Positions 11,901-23,513 of a stretch of 64,000 bases of DNA are shown in pieces. Made by a program: the position numbers and the translations under genes. How positions within the stretch are numbered: the stretch's first letter is position 1; each line of letters begins with the position of its first letter. The notes under the pieces were generated by a model. That model was not told where the DNA came from. It saw only the letters and a program-made list of their open reading frames with translations, and ran no database searches. This stretch comes from Sclerodactyla briareus. Its lineage: Eukaryota > Echinodermata > Holothuroidea > Dendrochirotida > Sclerodactylidae. The stretch is taken from the NCBI GenBank assembly GCA_026419785.1, contig JAODTK010005594.1, positions 62,001 through 126,000 on the forward strand, read 5' to 3'.

Positions 11901-14129
11901 AAACACGATAACTCAACCCACATGTTGATGGCTAAGTTCATACCTGGTATGTATGTGTGTTCCCCATGATGAGTACAGGAACCTATTGTTTTGGGGTCAG
12001 GTCAGAGGTCATCTTAGGTCACCCAAGGTCAAGTGTCTGAAACCTTGTGAACACTATCTTCCAGACTGGTTGGTCTGTCAGTTTCCATTTGGTTGTGTAG
12101 CTTTCTTATGGTCGTACAGGAACCCTTTTTTTTTCGTATAGGTCGGGGTGAAATTTTGTCAAAAATAGTAAAATTTGGTGAAATCCAATATTTGGCCATT
12201 TGGCTTGTGACCCGATAACTCAACCCACATGGATGGATAAGTTCATACCTGGTATGTGTGTTCCCCATGATAAGTACCGAACCCTATTGTTTTGGGGTCA
12301 GGTCAGAGAACGTCTGAGGTCACCACAAAGCAAAGTCTGAAACCTTGTGACCACGATAAGTCCCGAATGGTTTGTCTGATCGGGTTCAAATTTGGTGTGT
12401 AGCTTTCTTATGGGGAGTACAGAACCCTCTTGTTTTGGTAGAGGTCGGGTGACTTTTGGTCAAAAATAGAAAAATTGTGAAAGTCCATAATTTGGCCAAT
12501 TTTGGCTTGTGAACACGATATCGACCCACTGGATGGATGCATCTCAATACTGGTGGTTGTGTTCCCCATGATGATACCATGAACCGACTGTTTTGGGGCA
12601 TGTCAGAGTTAATCTGAGGTCACCAGAGGTCAAAGTCTGAAAACCTTGTGAACGGAAGTAACAAATTGTTGGTCTGATCGGGTCAAATTTGATGTGTAAG
12701 CTTTCTTATGGGGGGAGTACAGGAACCCTATTGTTTTTGGTATTAGTCCCAGGGGTTGAATTTGTCACAATAGAGAATTGTAAAAAATCATAATTTGGCC
12801 AATTTTGGCTTGTGAACACGATAACCGACCCACATGGATGGATGAAGTTCATAACTGGTATGTGTTTCCCCAATGAATGCATAAACCCTATTGTTTTGGT
12901 CCGGTCAGAGGTCATTCGAGTACACCATAGGTCAAAGTCTGAAAACCTTGTGAACACGAAATAAGTCAAGAAGGTTGGGTCTGATCGGGTCCAAATTTTG
13001 GTGTGTCGCCATTCTTATTGGGAGTACAGAAACCCTATGTTTTTGGTATAGGTCGGGGCGAATTTTGGCAAAAATAGAAATTGTGAAAAGTCCATTATTT
13101 TGGCAATAAAACTGGCTTGTGAACACGATAACTCAACCCCACCGGTGGAGAAGCTCATACTGGCATGTGTGTTCCCCATTTTAGTACATGAACCCTATTG
13201 TTTTGGGTCAGGTCGAGGTCCCAGAGGGTCACAGTCTGAAAACCTTGTGAACACGGATAAGTCCAGAGTGGTTGGTCTGAATTCGGGCTCAAATTTTGGT
13301 GTGTAGCTTTCTTATGGGGAGTACAGAACCCTATTGTTTTTCGTATAGGTCGGGTGAATTTTGGTCAACAATAGAAAATGATGTGTAAAGTCAAAATTTG
13401 GTTTGGCCACTTTGGCTGTGACACTATAACTTGACCCCACCTGTAGGATGAAGCTCATACTGGTGTGTGTGTTTCGCCCATGTTAGTACATGAACCCTAC
13501 TGTTTTGGGTCAGGTCAGGGTCTCTGAGGTCACTAGCGGTCACAGTCTGAAAACCTTGTGAACACGATAAGTCCCGGATGGTTGGTCTGATCGGGTCTAA
13601 ATTTGGGTTGTGTCGCGTTCTCTTCATGGGCGTCAGGAAACCCTATCGCTTGGTATAGGGTCGGGGGTTGAAATTGGTCAAAATATAAAATTTGTAAAAG
13701 TCAATAATTCGCCAATTTTTTGCTTGTGAACACGATACCTCGACCCCACCTCTTGGATGGATGAAGTTCATACTTGGTTTGTGTTTCCCCATATGAGTAC
13801 AATAACCCTATTTGGGGCAGGTCATAGGTCAACAAAAGTTCATACAACTGGTACAATCTCCGCCCATTTGTCCTGTGTCTGGCTATAGGTTTCAGGAAGA
13901 GTCAAGGAATCACTAAGCCTTTTGGCTTCTGGATTTCTATGAACTCAGGTGTGTATGAGTCTGAGGGGATGAAATAACAATCATTGACACAGCGAGGTAG
14001 TCAAAGGACCTAAAGATCAACAGCTGTCACAAAAGTTTCCCGTACGTCATAACTCCTTGTTGATCAGTCTGATGTGAAATATGAAGCATTTTTTTTGATT
14101 TGACTAACAGCACCATTGGTGCTCTTGTG
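8916..14129 (+). mobile_element. Family A hairpin-ended element carrying satellite array 2
   Basis: Left end AGCTCAAACC, with TTGTGAGCCCATGGTC and ACAATTGACTTTTGGCTTTT, is the same head as at 2992. It runs directly into the array flank at 9018. The right end at 14110-14129 is the hairpin GCACC-ATT-GGTGC followed by TCTTGT, also seen at 23500, 32087 and 58262 at the right ends of other copies. I infer one non-autonomous element of about 5.2 kb whose cargo is the satellite. The hairpin near the 3' end and internal tandem repeats resemble Helentron-associated elements such as DINE-1. No transposase or helicase coding is visible. Confidence 0.55.
9018..13945 (+). repeat. Tandem array 2 of the ~308 bp satellite, about 16 units, same flanks as array 1
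   Basis: The left flank TTCCTTGACGAAGTC plus GT-rich tract (9020-9110) and right flank TGTCTGGCTATAGG to CCTTTTGGCTTCTGG (13877-13932) match those of array 1; similarity stops at both outer edges. Anchors lie near 9131, 9434, 9745, 10060, 10371, 10691, 11001, 11314, 11602, 11922, 12226, 12529, 12834, 13140, 13440 and 13754 (mean spacing about 308 bp). A sub-type with 'ggtgtgtcgc' instead of 'ggtgtgtagc' and a shortened AGGTCA cluster recurs irregularly (near 10215, 11165, 12995 and 13605). No unit has an extended open frame. Confidence 0.93.
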
Positions 14130-15973
14130 TCTGAGAATTGTTACTCTCCATGTGATACAGTCCACTCCTAGAGCATTTTGCATTCTGAATGCCACACCCA
14201 GGGCTTTTGCCGGAAAAGTACTAAATCAGTTTTGACCCCAATGAATTTTAATGGACCTTTAATGACATGGCGGCTTTTTATGAAAATTTTACACTCGATG
14301 TGATGCATTCACTCCTAGAAGCATATTGCATTCCATGAACATGTCCAATGTTATTGCTAAAACGGTATAAAATTGAACTTTGACCCCTTGTAACTACCAA
14401 GTAAGTGTCCGATCGAAGCTGGAGTTGTTTCCCTCCATAAAGCACACAGCTCTATCACATAATTCCAAAAATAACCATTTTTCTATTTTTTTTTTTGCCC
14501 GTAACCTTAATAAGCACATTTAGTCAAGATTTCGACCTTTAACAATGGACCATCACCCGACAGAGGTCAAATTCCAGGGTCAGAGGTCCACCATCCAGGT
14601 CCAGTAATTATATCACAATGGTAACCATCCAGCCTCGGCAGATATTCAATTCTCCGATTATAGCCCACAAACAGTTTTTGACCCCTTATGACCCTCGATG
14701 ACCTTTAAATGATATGACAGTTTTATGAGAATTGTTTGACTCTCCATGTGATACATCCACTCCTAGCCTAGGAGCATTTTGCATTCTGATGGACACAGAC
14801 ACACCCGGCGTGCTATTGCCGGAGAAGTAATAAAATCAGTTTTTTGACTCCTAAGTGAACCTTTACTGACCTTCAATTGACATGGCGGTTTTTTTACTGC
14901 CAATTGTTACAACCCCAGTGATGCATCCACTCCTAGAAAGCATATTGCAAATTCCAATGAACACGTCCAATGTAATTGCGAAGAAAGGTAATAAAATTTG
15001 ACTTTGACCCCTTGTAACTACCACAGTAAGTGCCCTACCGAAGGGTGAGTTATTTCCCTCCATACGCACACAAAGCTCTATCACCGTATCCAAAATACCC
15101 AGTGTCTTTTTTTTTCCCGTAACTCCTTAAATAGCAACATTTTTTATATTCAAGATTCGACTTTAACCACATGACCACCCGACAGAGGTCAAATTCAGGT
15201 CAGAGGTCACACACAATGCAAGGTCAACATTGTATCACAATGGTGAACCTCCGCTTTCGCAGATATTCATTCTCCGATTATAGCCAAAAACGTTTTTGAC
15301 ACCCAAGTGACATCGAATGACCTTTAATGATATGAACTTTTTTATGAGAATTGTACTCTCCATGTGATACATCCACTCAATTGAACGCAATTGAATAAAT
15401 TATCAGGATCTTTAGAAGGTCCTACTCACCAAGTTTCGTGAGATCCCCCTTTTTTTAATTTGCCTATTTCTTAATTGGGCCACTTTATGCACATTATCAT
15501 GCACGATGACCTCCATGACCTCGGCCACATTATGAAAAGTCATCGGCATGATTGTTGGCCCCTATCAACCAAGTTTCATGAAAATCCAATGAAGTTTGAA
15601 ATATCACATACATTAATGCTATAATTAGTCTCATGCCAAAGAAATGCCAACTTGACCGCGATACCTTGAAAGTGTCGCCATGTCTTCGGCTCCAACAACT
15701 ACCCCAAACCACCACTTTTCGGTAAATCGGCACGAACTTGAAAATTTCGTAAAAACCTGCAATAAGGCAACAATTACGATTATAGCCCATTTTCGAACAT
15801 TATTCGAGATTTTACCTTCATACTGACATGTATAACCAAGTTTTGGTCAATCGGATAAAGTGTTAAAGAATGAAGGCGCTAACGCCTAAAGTTTCCGGCG
15901 GCGGCGGAGACGGTGGAGACGGCGGGCACACGCCAAAACCATAATATCCCGAACACTTTACGTGTTGGCGGGA
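14130..15973 (-). mobile_element. Helitron-like element (family B/C), minus strand, with two ~620 bp internal repeats
   Basis: On the minus strand the 5' end at 15973 reads TCCCGCCAACACG then GTGTTCGGGATATTATGG, preceded by A, as expected of a Helitron inserted between A and T. A GGC/GAC-rich minisatellite (about 15896-15930) follows, then a block shared with 16851-17430. The interior holds two tandem units of ~620 bp (markers 'acagaggtcaaattc' at 14560 and 15183). The same order and orientation is seen in the + strand element at 49111-52886. The 3' end is not clear and may abut the family A tail at 14129. Confidence 0.55.
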
Positions 15974-16441
15974 TTAATTAATGTGATCGATTGGGCATTG
16001 GGTTGAAAAAATAATTATACATAAAGGTTAAGCACAGATCTGGTGCTCTTAGGGATGATTTTAAACTGTGCCTTGCTCATTTTCTAGCTAAAAATAATCC
16101 CCCGTTACGTTAGGGCTGCTGCATGCAATAGCGACCCTGTTTTGCGCAAGGGCCGGCCGGGCTGGGCTTACATATTTACGTATGGATGATGAGTAGGCCT
16201 ACATGTTAAATCTGCTTCGTACCAGCATGACATGTGGTCCGCTGCATGTGCTTTTTGCCCATAGCTACGTTGGCATAATTATTTTCAACTAGTCGATCAA
16301 AATGAGAATACAAACATTATTATACAAATACATAAATTGGGGGCAATCTTTTGACTTTAAAAAGAGTATGTATAAAAGAAGGGCATAATACAGTGTAATA
16401 TAACGATCTCTAGCATTATTTTAGGCACGCGAATCCCGTGA
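15974..16441. other. Intron 1, nothing recognised
   Basis: AT-rich sequence between two minus-strand Helitron-like elements. No feature that I can support. Confidence 0.4.
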
Positions 16442-16465
16442 CCTGGCACCGAGCGTGGTGCCAGG
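16442..16465. other. Perfect 9 bp hairpin
   Basis: CCTGGCACC and GGTGCCAGG are exact reverse complements separated by six bases. It lies at the left edge of a relatively GC-rich island (about 16430-16720) with a 79-codon open frame starting 16455 that has no recognised domain. The hairpin could be a transposon end; this is inference. Confidence 0.6.
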
Positions 16466-16774
16466 ACTTGGAATACCAGTTCCAAAAAAATATAGGTACC
16501 CATTGCCGCAACCCGTACCCACCCGCCGCGCAACCCTAGCCAAAGTTATTCCTCATTTCTCGCGAGGCCAAGGAAACGTGGCGGAGATGATGTGGGAAAG
16601 ATCCAAGGTCGGCGATAGCATTGGTGAATTGGCACCAGCAGAGGCCGGCCCAGCAAATCGCAAGTGCAATAAGAGAGTGGGGCTCAAGGAATGATTGAGA
16701 GTTCTCTTCAGGGTTTTTTTGTTGGCATTTATTTGGATTTTAAACACCGGTAACTTATGGACACCCAGTCGGCC

Positions 16775-16816
16775 CCTTCGGGCTACCCGATTCAGCCCAC
16801 CGTGGTAGCCCGAAGG
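16775..16816. other. 13 bp inverted repeat (nested hairpins)
   Basis: CCTTCGGGCTACC (16775-16787) and GGTAGCCCGAAGG (16804-16816) are perfect reverse complements around a 16-base loop. The right arm also folds by itself (GTAGCC-CGAA-GGCTAC, 16805-16820), which would be the 3' hairpin of the minus-strand element that follows. Confidence 0.7.
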
Positions 16817-17430
16817 CTACTAAATGTCAAAAATATTTTTTCGAGCAACTGGTCCTAACTCACCAAGTTTCGTGAGATCCCACAAATTTTATAAATTTTC
16901 CTAATTGCTAGTTTGGCCAACTATTATGCAAATTAGTCATGAAATATGACCTCCAGTGACCCTCGGGCCCCATTAGGAAAATTCATCGGCATGATGGAAG
17001 TTGGCCCTCTTCACCAAGTTCATGAAAACCCAATGAAGGTTTGAAAATTACATATTATGCGAATTAGGCTACTGGCCAAAGAAACGCAAAATTGACCTCG
17101 GATGACCTTGAAATGGTCGCCATGTTTTTCGGACTCCAACAACTACCCCAACCACAACGTTCGTTGGTAAATCACACAAACTTGAAAAATTTGCGGAAGG
17201 AAAACCTGCAAAATAGAGAGCAGCAATATACGATAAGCCCAATTTTCGAAACTATCTAAATTTTACTCATACGGACAGTGACAAGTTTGGGTCAATTCAG
17301 ATAAAGGGTTAAAGAATGAGAACGCTAACGCCCAAAGTTTTCAGTGGCAGAGACGGCGGCGGCGGCGGAGACGGGCGGGCACACGGTCGAAACCATAATA
17401 TTCCCTGAACACTTATCAGTGTTGCGGGGA
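16792..17430 (-). mobile_element. Helitron-like element (family C), minus strand, ~640 bp
   Basis: On the minus strand the 5' end at 17430 is TCCCCGCAACACTG then GTGTTCAGGGAATATTATGG, preceded by A. Next come a GGC-rich minisatellite (17345-17380) and a ~550 bp block matching the copy at 15417-15973 ('ccatgtttttcggactccaacaacta' and 'caccaagtttcgtgagatccc' are markers). The proposed 3' end is the hairpin GTAGCC-TTCG-GGCTAC followed by CTGA. The first base after CTGA is A, not the T typical of Helitrons, so this border is tentative. Non-coding, therefore non-autonomous. Confidence 0.55.
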
Positions 17431-19575
17431 TATTAATAGCTATTTAGTAATCAAGTAGGCTCGTTGGAGGTTACGGATGACCGTAGGTGCTATGGTGACT
17501 TGGGTTGGCACATGATGCAGGATATATTTTAGATGGAATGATTAGATTTTTAGCATAACATTTGCTAATTAAGTTAGTCTAATTTGCATAATCTATGCAA
17601 AATTCAAAAGTTTCGGATTTTCACGAAACTTAGCGAATATGGTATACCTTCCAAGGGTCCGAAAACTTTTTAACAAAGATTGGAGTCAATGGAGGATCAT
17701 TCAAATACCTAATTTGAAATGTATCTATGCAAAATCTTGAAGTTGTTTGGATTTTCATGAAACTGGTTGGGGTTATGGTTACCTGATTCCAATTTTTTCA
17801 ATCATGGATTCATGGTCATTGGAGTCAGGTCAACATGTTCTAATTCGCATAATAATTAGCATAATTTCGATGGATTTTCGTGGTGGAAACTTGGTAAAAT
17901 TACCTAAATTTGCAAAATTAGGCAATTTTAGTCACATTTCAACAAACTTTAACCCTTTATAGACATTGCAATAATCAGTCCTTCCGAATTCGAAATTGGG
18001 TTCACTGATTAGGAGGCTGTTTGTTAAATGCTATACCGAAATCTTTAAGCGACCATGGAATGCCTTGTAATTGTTTGCATGGGTGACTAATAGAAGTAAA
18101 CACTGCTTTTGTTGCAACCAGGCGAGACACTGGCGGGCGATCGCATTTTCTGTATTTGATGAAAAAGGTTCAGTGATATGCAATGAAATGTGTTGGCAAT
18201 AATTCGTTCAGAATGGCTTACAATTGATGGGTGTGGGCGTGCCCACTTATTCATATGAAGTTTCCAAAGGATTATAGGCATTCTACTAACCCAGTGGGAC
18301 AAAATCAACTGGTTCATTAGGTGGAGTATGTGATTGTTCATGCATCCATCACGGATCGAACCGAACATCGGCCGGTGTTGGAAAGGAAAACATAGGCCAT
18401 CGGATCGGCATGCAAGTCATTCGGTAGCAGCCCTAGTTCTCTACGTCACCAGGAGACAAAGAGAAAACACATGAAAACCAACATAATCCAATGGGGGACG
18501 CTTGTAGGGTGGAAGAATTATCATGACTCATCTGGAAAAATTAAGTACTTTGTACACCTGATAATGGTGCAGTGCCAGGATAATAATGATCTGTTTAAGC
18601 CTATGTTTTTGCAAATAAACCAATTTTTGTTGCTGTTCCCAGGATCAGGGGCGATGTTGTGTGCGGAGTACTGACAGGTTGCTACTTGCTACAAAGAAGG
18701 GCATCATCTCAATATAGACTCCTATATAAACAAGTCACTCATGAGGACCTACAGTTGAATGACATATTGGCATTTTCCTTTCCAATTGGTAAGACTAAAA
18801 TGGAATGTATTGGAGTGCCCACTCTTTGTCTCTAGATTCATTCACAGCGACGAGATGCACATTAGGTAGGTTGTGTGTGTCGATGTCAGTGATTTTACGA
18901 TATGAACTGAACACGTGCAGGCGGGTACACTCCCGACTGTATATCTCATTGCCTATGTTGTAATTGTTTATGTGTGGAGGAAGTGAAATTATAAACGTTA
19001 TACTTCCAGTCTAAATGACGCTAGAAAACATGTCGTGGGGGAATTTGAATTTGCAATCAAACGGAACTTTGGAAAGTTTTCACTGTTGCAAGTTGCATGC
19101 CACATATACAGAAGTAGGGCCATCCCCATGGAAAAACTAAATCTGTGTTTTGTTGTACCAGAGTTCGCATGTGCCTCCAGATTTACAAGGGTCAAAATGC
19201 CGAGACCGGACCTTTTTAAACCTGCATGGGCATGGTGTTTTATGGGGTCCAAATGTAATTTTAAAGGGGCGCAATATAGTTGTCAGATCTACACCATGCC
19301 AAACACAAAACATACACAATGCAAACCAATGTGCCCTAACAGAAACCTTCACAATGAACAAAAAAGGGATTCAAGGTAAAAAAATTGGAGGTCATGCCAT
19401 CACCAGATATTTTATTTTAGTTGTGCCTTCAACAGGTTAAACAGCTGCTATACAGTAATAGGCCTACTCTTTCTCTGCTGGCTGTTCATTGTTCTTCCAG
19501 GCCTGGCCAACTGCTTAAAGTTAAGGTGTCGATCCGATATTATTTTGCCTTTGTATTGCCGATACCATTGTTTTT
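17431..19575. other. Intron 1, mixed decayed repeats and unique sequence
   Basis: 17560-17960 contains repeated motifs of the type 'ggattttcatgaaactt' and 'aatttgcataat', which also occur inside other repeats at 43140-43560 and 62650-62830, so it is probably old transposon interior. From about 18000 to 19575 I see nothing recognisable; overlapping open frames near 18998-19440 lie on both strands and show no domain. Confidence 0.4.
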
Positions 19576-19631
19576 AGTTCAAACCAGCTATGCTATTTGA
19601 GCTATTGTGATGCCCTGTCATTCTATCTATC

Positions 19632-19690
19632 TGTTGTCCGTCTGTCCGTCCGTCCGTCCTTCCGTCCGATACGCCTCCATCCGTCCGTGC
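19632..19690 (+). repeat. CCGT-type microsatellite
   Basis: Imperfect run of GTCC/CCGT units just inside the left end of the family A element. It occupies the same place as the TCTA tract of the copy at 56606. Confidence 0.85.
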
Positions 19691-20056
19691 GTACTCCTCT
19701 AATCTTTCCAGTCTGTGAAAAACTTTTGCTTTTTGGGCGGCACAAAAGTGTTCGTGCTTTGGGTCATCTTGCCACCAAAAGGTCCAAGGTTCGAATGGTT
19801 GATTGAAGGGGCCCAATGGCGCCAATGAGTTGACAACTGCAAAACGCAATTCTCCTACAAATTTTGGGGTTTGCACAGTGAGATGTTCAGTCAGAATGAT
19901 ATTCTATCAGCTGTACCTGCGGGGGTTCAGGAATTTTTGGTCCAGGTTCCCACTTGGGCCCAAGGCCCATTTCATGAAACTTCACACAATGGTACTTGAA
20001 ATGATTCTCCTCCCACAAGCTTCAATTAATTCTCTTATGTGTGTTGTTCATTGGGT

Positions 20057-22285
20057 AGAGGGCCCTTGAGGGTGCACCCGCTAAGAGAATTTTGCGGCCC
20101 AGGGCCCCCCCCACCCACAGTTGGGCAATTCCTTCCTTAACCGCGCACCCGCCATTGACCAGAGACAGTAAATTACCCCCCCCCCCACGCCTTTAGCTAC
20201 CCCCCAGGTCCGGAGATTTTGGTGGAACCAGGAGCCGGTTTTCCAGGACAGGAGGCCATTTGTTAAAATTATGTATGAATCGAGGTTTGAAGAGTTTTGA
20301 TTAGTAGAGATGTTGTCAAAAACATGACATTTGACACTTGCTCAAGTGAGTGTTAAATATAATGACAGTAATCCAGATGATGAGCAGAGTGGTCCTACCA
20401 GTGTACCACCAGTACCTCCCACCACTCCGACATTAGGACCACACTGTGCCACATGTCTTTCTGCAGGCAGTTGTAGTTGAATCACTTGATGAATAGATTG
20501 AAGAAAAAGTGGTTTTGTTTTCTCTTTTGAGTTACGTTCACGTTGTAATTGTTTAGTGTTCTGGAATTAATCATTGCCCCCCCTGTTCTGGGACTTACCT
20601 CATTGCACCCCATGTTCTGGGATAATCATGCACCCCCAATATAGGCTCCCCACCCATCGCTCACGCGCCCCACACGCCATGGCCCCACAACCTCCCACCC
20701 AAACTTGGCGCCTCAAAAGTATGTAGACCTAGGTAATTTGTAAACAAAGTAAAGAGAAATTCCCCTAACCCAGAGGGCCAAAATATTTTGCACCGTCTCG
20801 CGATCCTTGCCAGTATTTGCCGCTATGTTTCAACTCTTTTGTGGTATGTTATCTGCACAGCTCATTGAATATCCCCCAAATAGACCTGGTGCCCAGTGAG
20901 AACAGATACTGTTGAAAACCCCTAAGTTGGTCGATGATTTTACTACGAAAATTTTTCTCGAAGTGAAACAGGTTCACAATGGCAGTGTTACAAGAAGTAT
21001 ATGGTGCTATGTATGACCCCTACACACTGTGTAGTACTGTACTGTTGCAAATGTGTACTAGACACATATATGGGTCAAATAAAACTAAATATAAGCAGTA
21101 TTTGCTGACTGGAAAAGAGGAATCTACTACTTCTCTCTTCCGGGGCATGATGCATGATCAATTGAAGTTTGTTCTGAAGTTTCAGTAACTTGTCCATGAA
21201 CTCTTGTGTCTATTGAACATGTTTGAAGTTAAGAGTGAAAGAATTTATAGATACGATCGCAAATTGAGGTTGAAAAAAAGGTATCCTAATTACACTCGTG
21301 AGAATATGCAAACTTAACAGAGGCGATACCAGTAGCGACACTTCGAAATTTGGCTCCTATAATTTACTTTTCAGTTTTTAGTATTTGGTTTGAGCAACAA
21401 AACACCTTCAATACTGCCCTCATACCTTGTTTGTGAAGAATTCCTTTAATTGTACGTGTTTCGGTAGTATGATACTTCAATGCTTCATGCTAATAATTAC
21501 TACTAAATCTGAAAAAAATTTCAGCAAAATTCTGGTTTTGCTGTCATGCGCGCCGCATACGTATACAGGTTCGCCAGCAGTAGTTTGGGTAGTTACTGGG
21601 GCTCATGGCACTGGCGATATAAACAAATATTCTTGTGCTATCGTACTGGAAGAGGATTGACTTGTATTTAAAACATGATCAAAACACATAAAATGCCACC
21701 CACCTTCCTCCGTGCGCATGAACTTTTCCGTGAGCTGTCCATCAGAGGCTATTCATGTTTTCCATAAGCGAAGCAATGAGTTTGCGTTGTAAAGTCCGCA
21801 ACATTCATTTGCAAGCAACCTAAAATCTCGTACCGACGACGTTGTGAGAACAGCTTTGTATGAAGGAGTCATGCAGGCTTCTTAGTCGGTACTAGATTTG
21901 CACTGTATTACCCGTGTGCAAGTGCCAATCGTGTTTTTGCACTGCGTGTGTGTACGATACTGTATATGGCACGATCGCAACATCGTGCATGATTGTTCGT
22001 GTGCTACGATCGATGTCTGCATATCTCTGTATGCAGTGGGCGCTCGGTATCAATGAGAAAAACTCAGGCTGCTGACGACGGAAACAACTACGAGAGAAGT
22101 ATGTATTAACGATGAGAGTTAATTATTAGCTCTGCTATTCCGATCAATTCTAACTCTTTACGGGCGCTGTCACCGAACAAGAGGGGGATCGACTGGGCAT
22201 GCAAGAAAGGAGCAAACCAGGCGCAAAATTACAGGAACCATGGGGTAAAAAAAAAAAAATCGCCTGGCGCCCGCTTAATGTGAAG
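20057..22285. mobile_element. Probable 2.2 kb insertion nested in the family A element
   Basis: The 'gggccc' repeat unit breaks off after 20056 and resumes after about 22290. CATTGGGT occurs at both borders (20049-20056 and 22286-22293), which could be an 8 bp target duplication. However, similar words occur in the repeat unit itself and I see no convincing terminal inverted repeats. The insert includes C-rich runs (20106-20112, 20178-20187), a 70-codon frame at 20979-21188 with no known domain, and an A-run near 22250. Class unknown. Confidence 0.4.
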
Positions 22286-23513
22286 CATTGGGTGGGCTAA
22301 AGAGTGTCCATTATGTGAAATACCGCAAAATCTTGTGTATCCTACAAATTTAGTTTGTACAGTGCTGGGTTCAGTTCATAATGCTGGTCCAATAGAGATG
22401 TACCTTTGGGGTATTCAGGATGTTTGTTCCAAAGTCCTACTGGGCCCGAGGCCATTTTATGATTTTTCATACAATGATGCTTGAAAAGCATCTCCTCCCC
22501 ACCAGCTCAAAAAGATTTTTCAAAGTCACATGTAATGGTTCTTCAGTAGGAGGGCGCCATTGGGGCTGTTCAGGAACTTTGGGCCTAGGGTCCAGTTTGG
22601 GCCCTAGGGCCCAGTATATGAAATACTGCAAAATCTTGTATCTCTACAAATTAGTTGCACCATGCTGATGTTCGGTCCTAAGGTTGGTTTAATAGCGGTA
22701 CCTTCAGGGTGCCCGGGACTTGGGACCCATGGCCCCCAGTGTGGGCCCGAGGGCCCATCATGTAGAATTATGCAAAATGCGCCCCTCTTACAAGTTCTGG
22801 TGCACATTAATATGACATTCAGGCTACCAATGATGGCCTAACAGACGTACCTTTGGGGTGTTCAAGAATTTTTTTAACCCGGCCCCACTTGGGCCTGAGG
22901 GCCCATTTTTAGTGAAATTTCATGGATTTCACCATTCGTGTACTGAATGCATTCCTTCCACAAGTTCCAATTAATTTCATTTTAATGTTACATGCGCTAC
23001 TTCTCGGTTAGTGGTCCTCAGGGATGTTTGCAAACTCTGGCTGTGAAGACCCAATGTGGGCCTAGGGCCCATAATGTATTATGCAAAACGCCTTTCCAAA
23101 TTTTGATGACAGGTCAGTGCTGATGTCGGTCATAATGACAGTCTAATAGCTGTATCTTCAGGGTTCTCAGGAATTTTGGACTCGAGGCCCAATTTCGGCC
23201 CCAGGGCGGTCCATCATGTGCAATCATGCCAAAAATGTAGGCCTGCAAAGATATAATCAAACGAATATAAAACAGAAGTTATACTCTCGTAAGCGGCCAT
23301 CCTGAACTTTGCAAGAGCCCCGAGTGCTTAGCAGATGAATACGTACATTTTCCTTGAGTCGTGCATCTTTCACATGTTTAGGAAGGTAATCAGCCAAAGT
23401 GGAACTATTGCCAAAGAACATGCATGCTGACACCTAAGCATTGATCTCTTTGTTTATGAATATTTGGTACATTGTTATGGGTTGAGCTCCATCCCCATTG
23501 GTGCTCTTGTTTT

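Larger units (their letters stand above)
19576..23513 (+). mobile_element. Family A hairpin-ended element with 'gggccc' internal repeats, probably interrupted
   Basis: The left end AGTTCAAACCAGCTATGCT, TTGAGCTATTGTGATGCCC and a CCGT-rich tract match the other family A heads. The right end near 23490-23513 is CCATTGGTGCTCTTGTTTT, a degenerate form of the family hairpin. Interior units alternate phrases such as 'cccacttgggccc', 'gggcccat', 'gtgaaatactgcaaaatcttgtatc' and 'ttcaggaat'. They occur at 19900-20056 and resume at about 22290-23240, as in the copy at 56606-58283. The gap between is best explained by a nested insertion. No transposase is visible. Confidence 0.6.

Noticed and set aside
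6417-13627. Many 60-130 codon frames on both strands within the satellite
   Set aside because: They recur in corresponding places of successive units with changing frames and no conserved protein; shadows of the repeat.
5617-13945. Regularly spaced repeats considered as a CRISPR-like array
   Set aside because: The units are ~308 bp head-to-tail copies without unique spacers, in an intron of an animal gene; an ordinary satellite.
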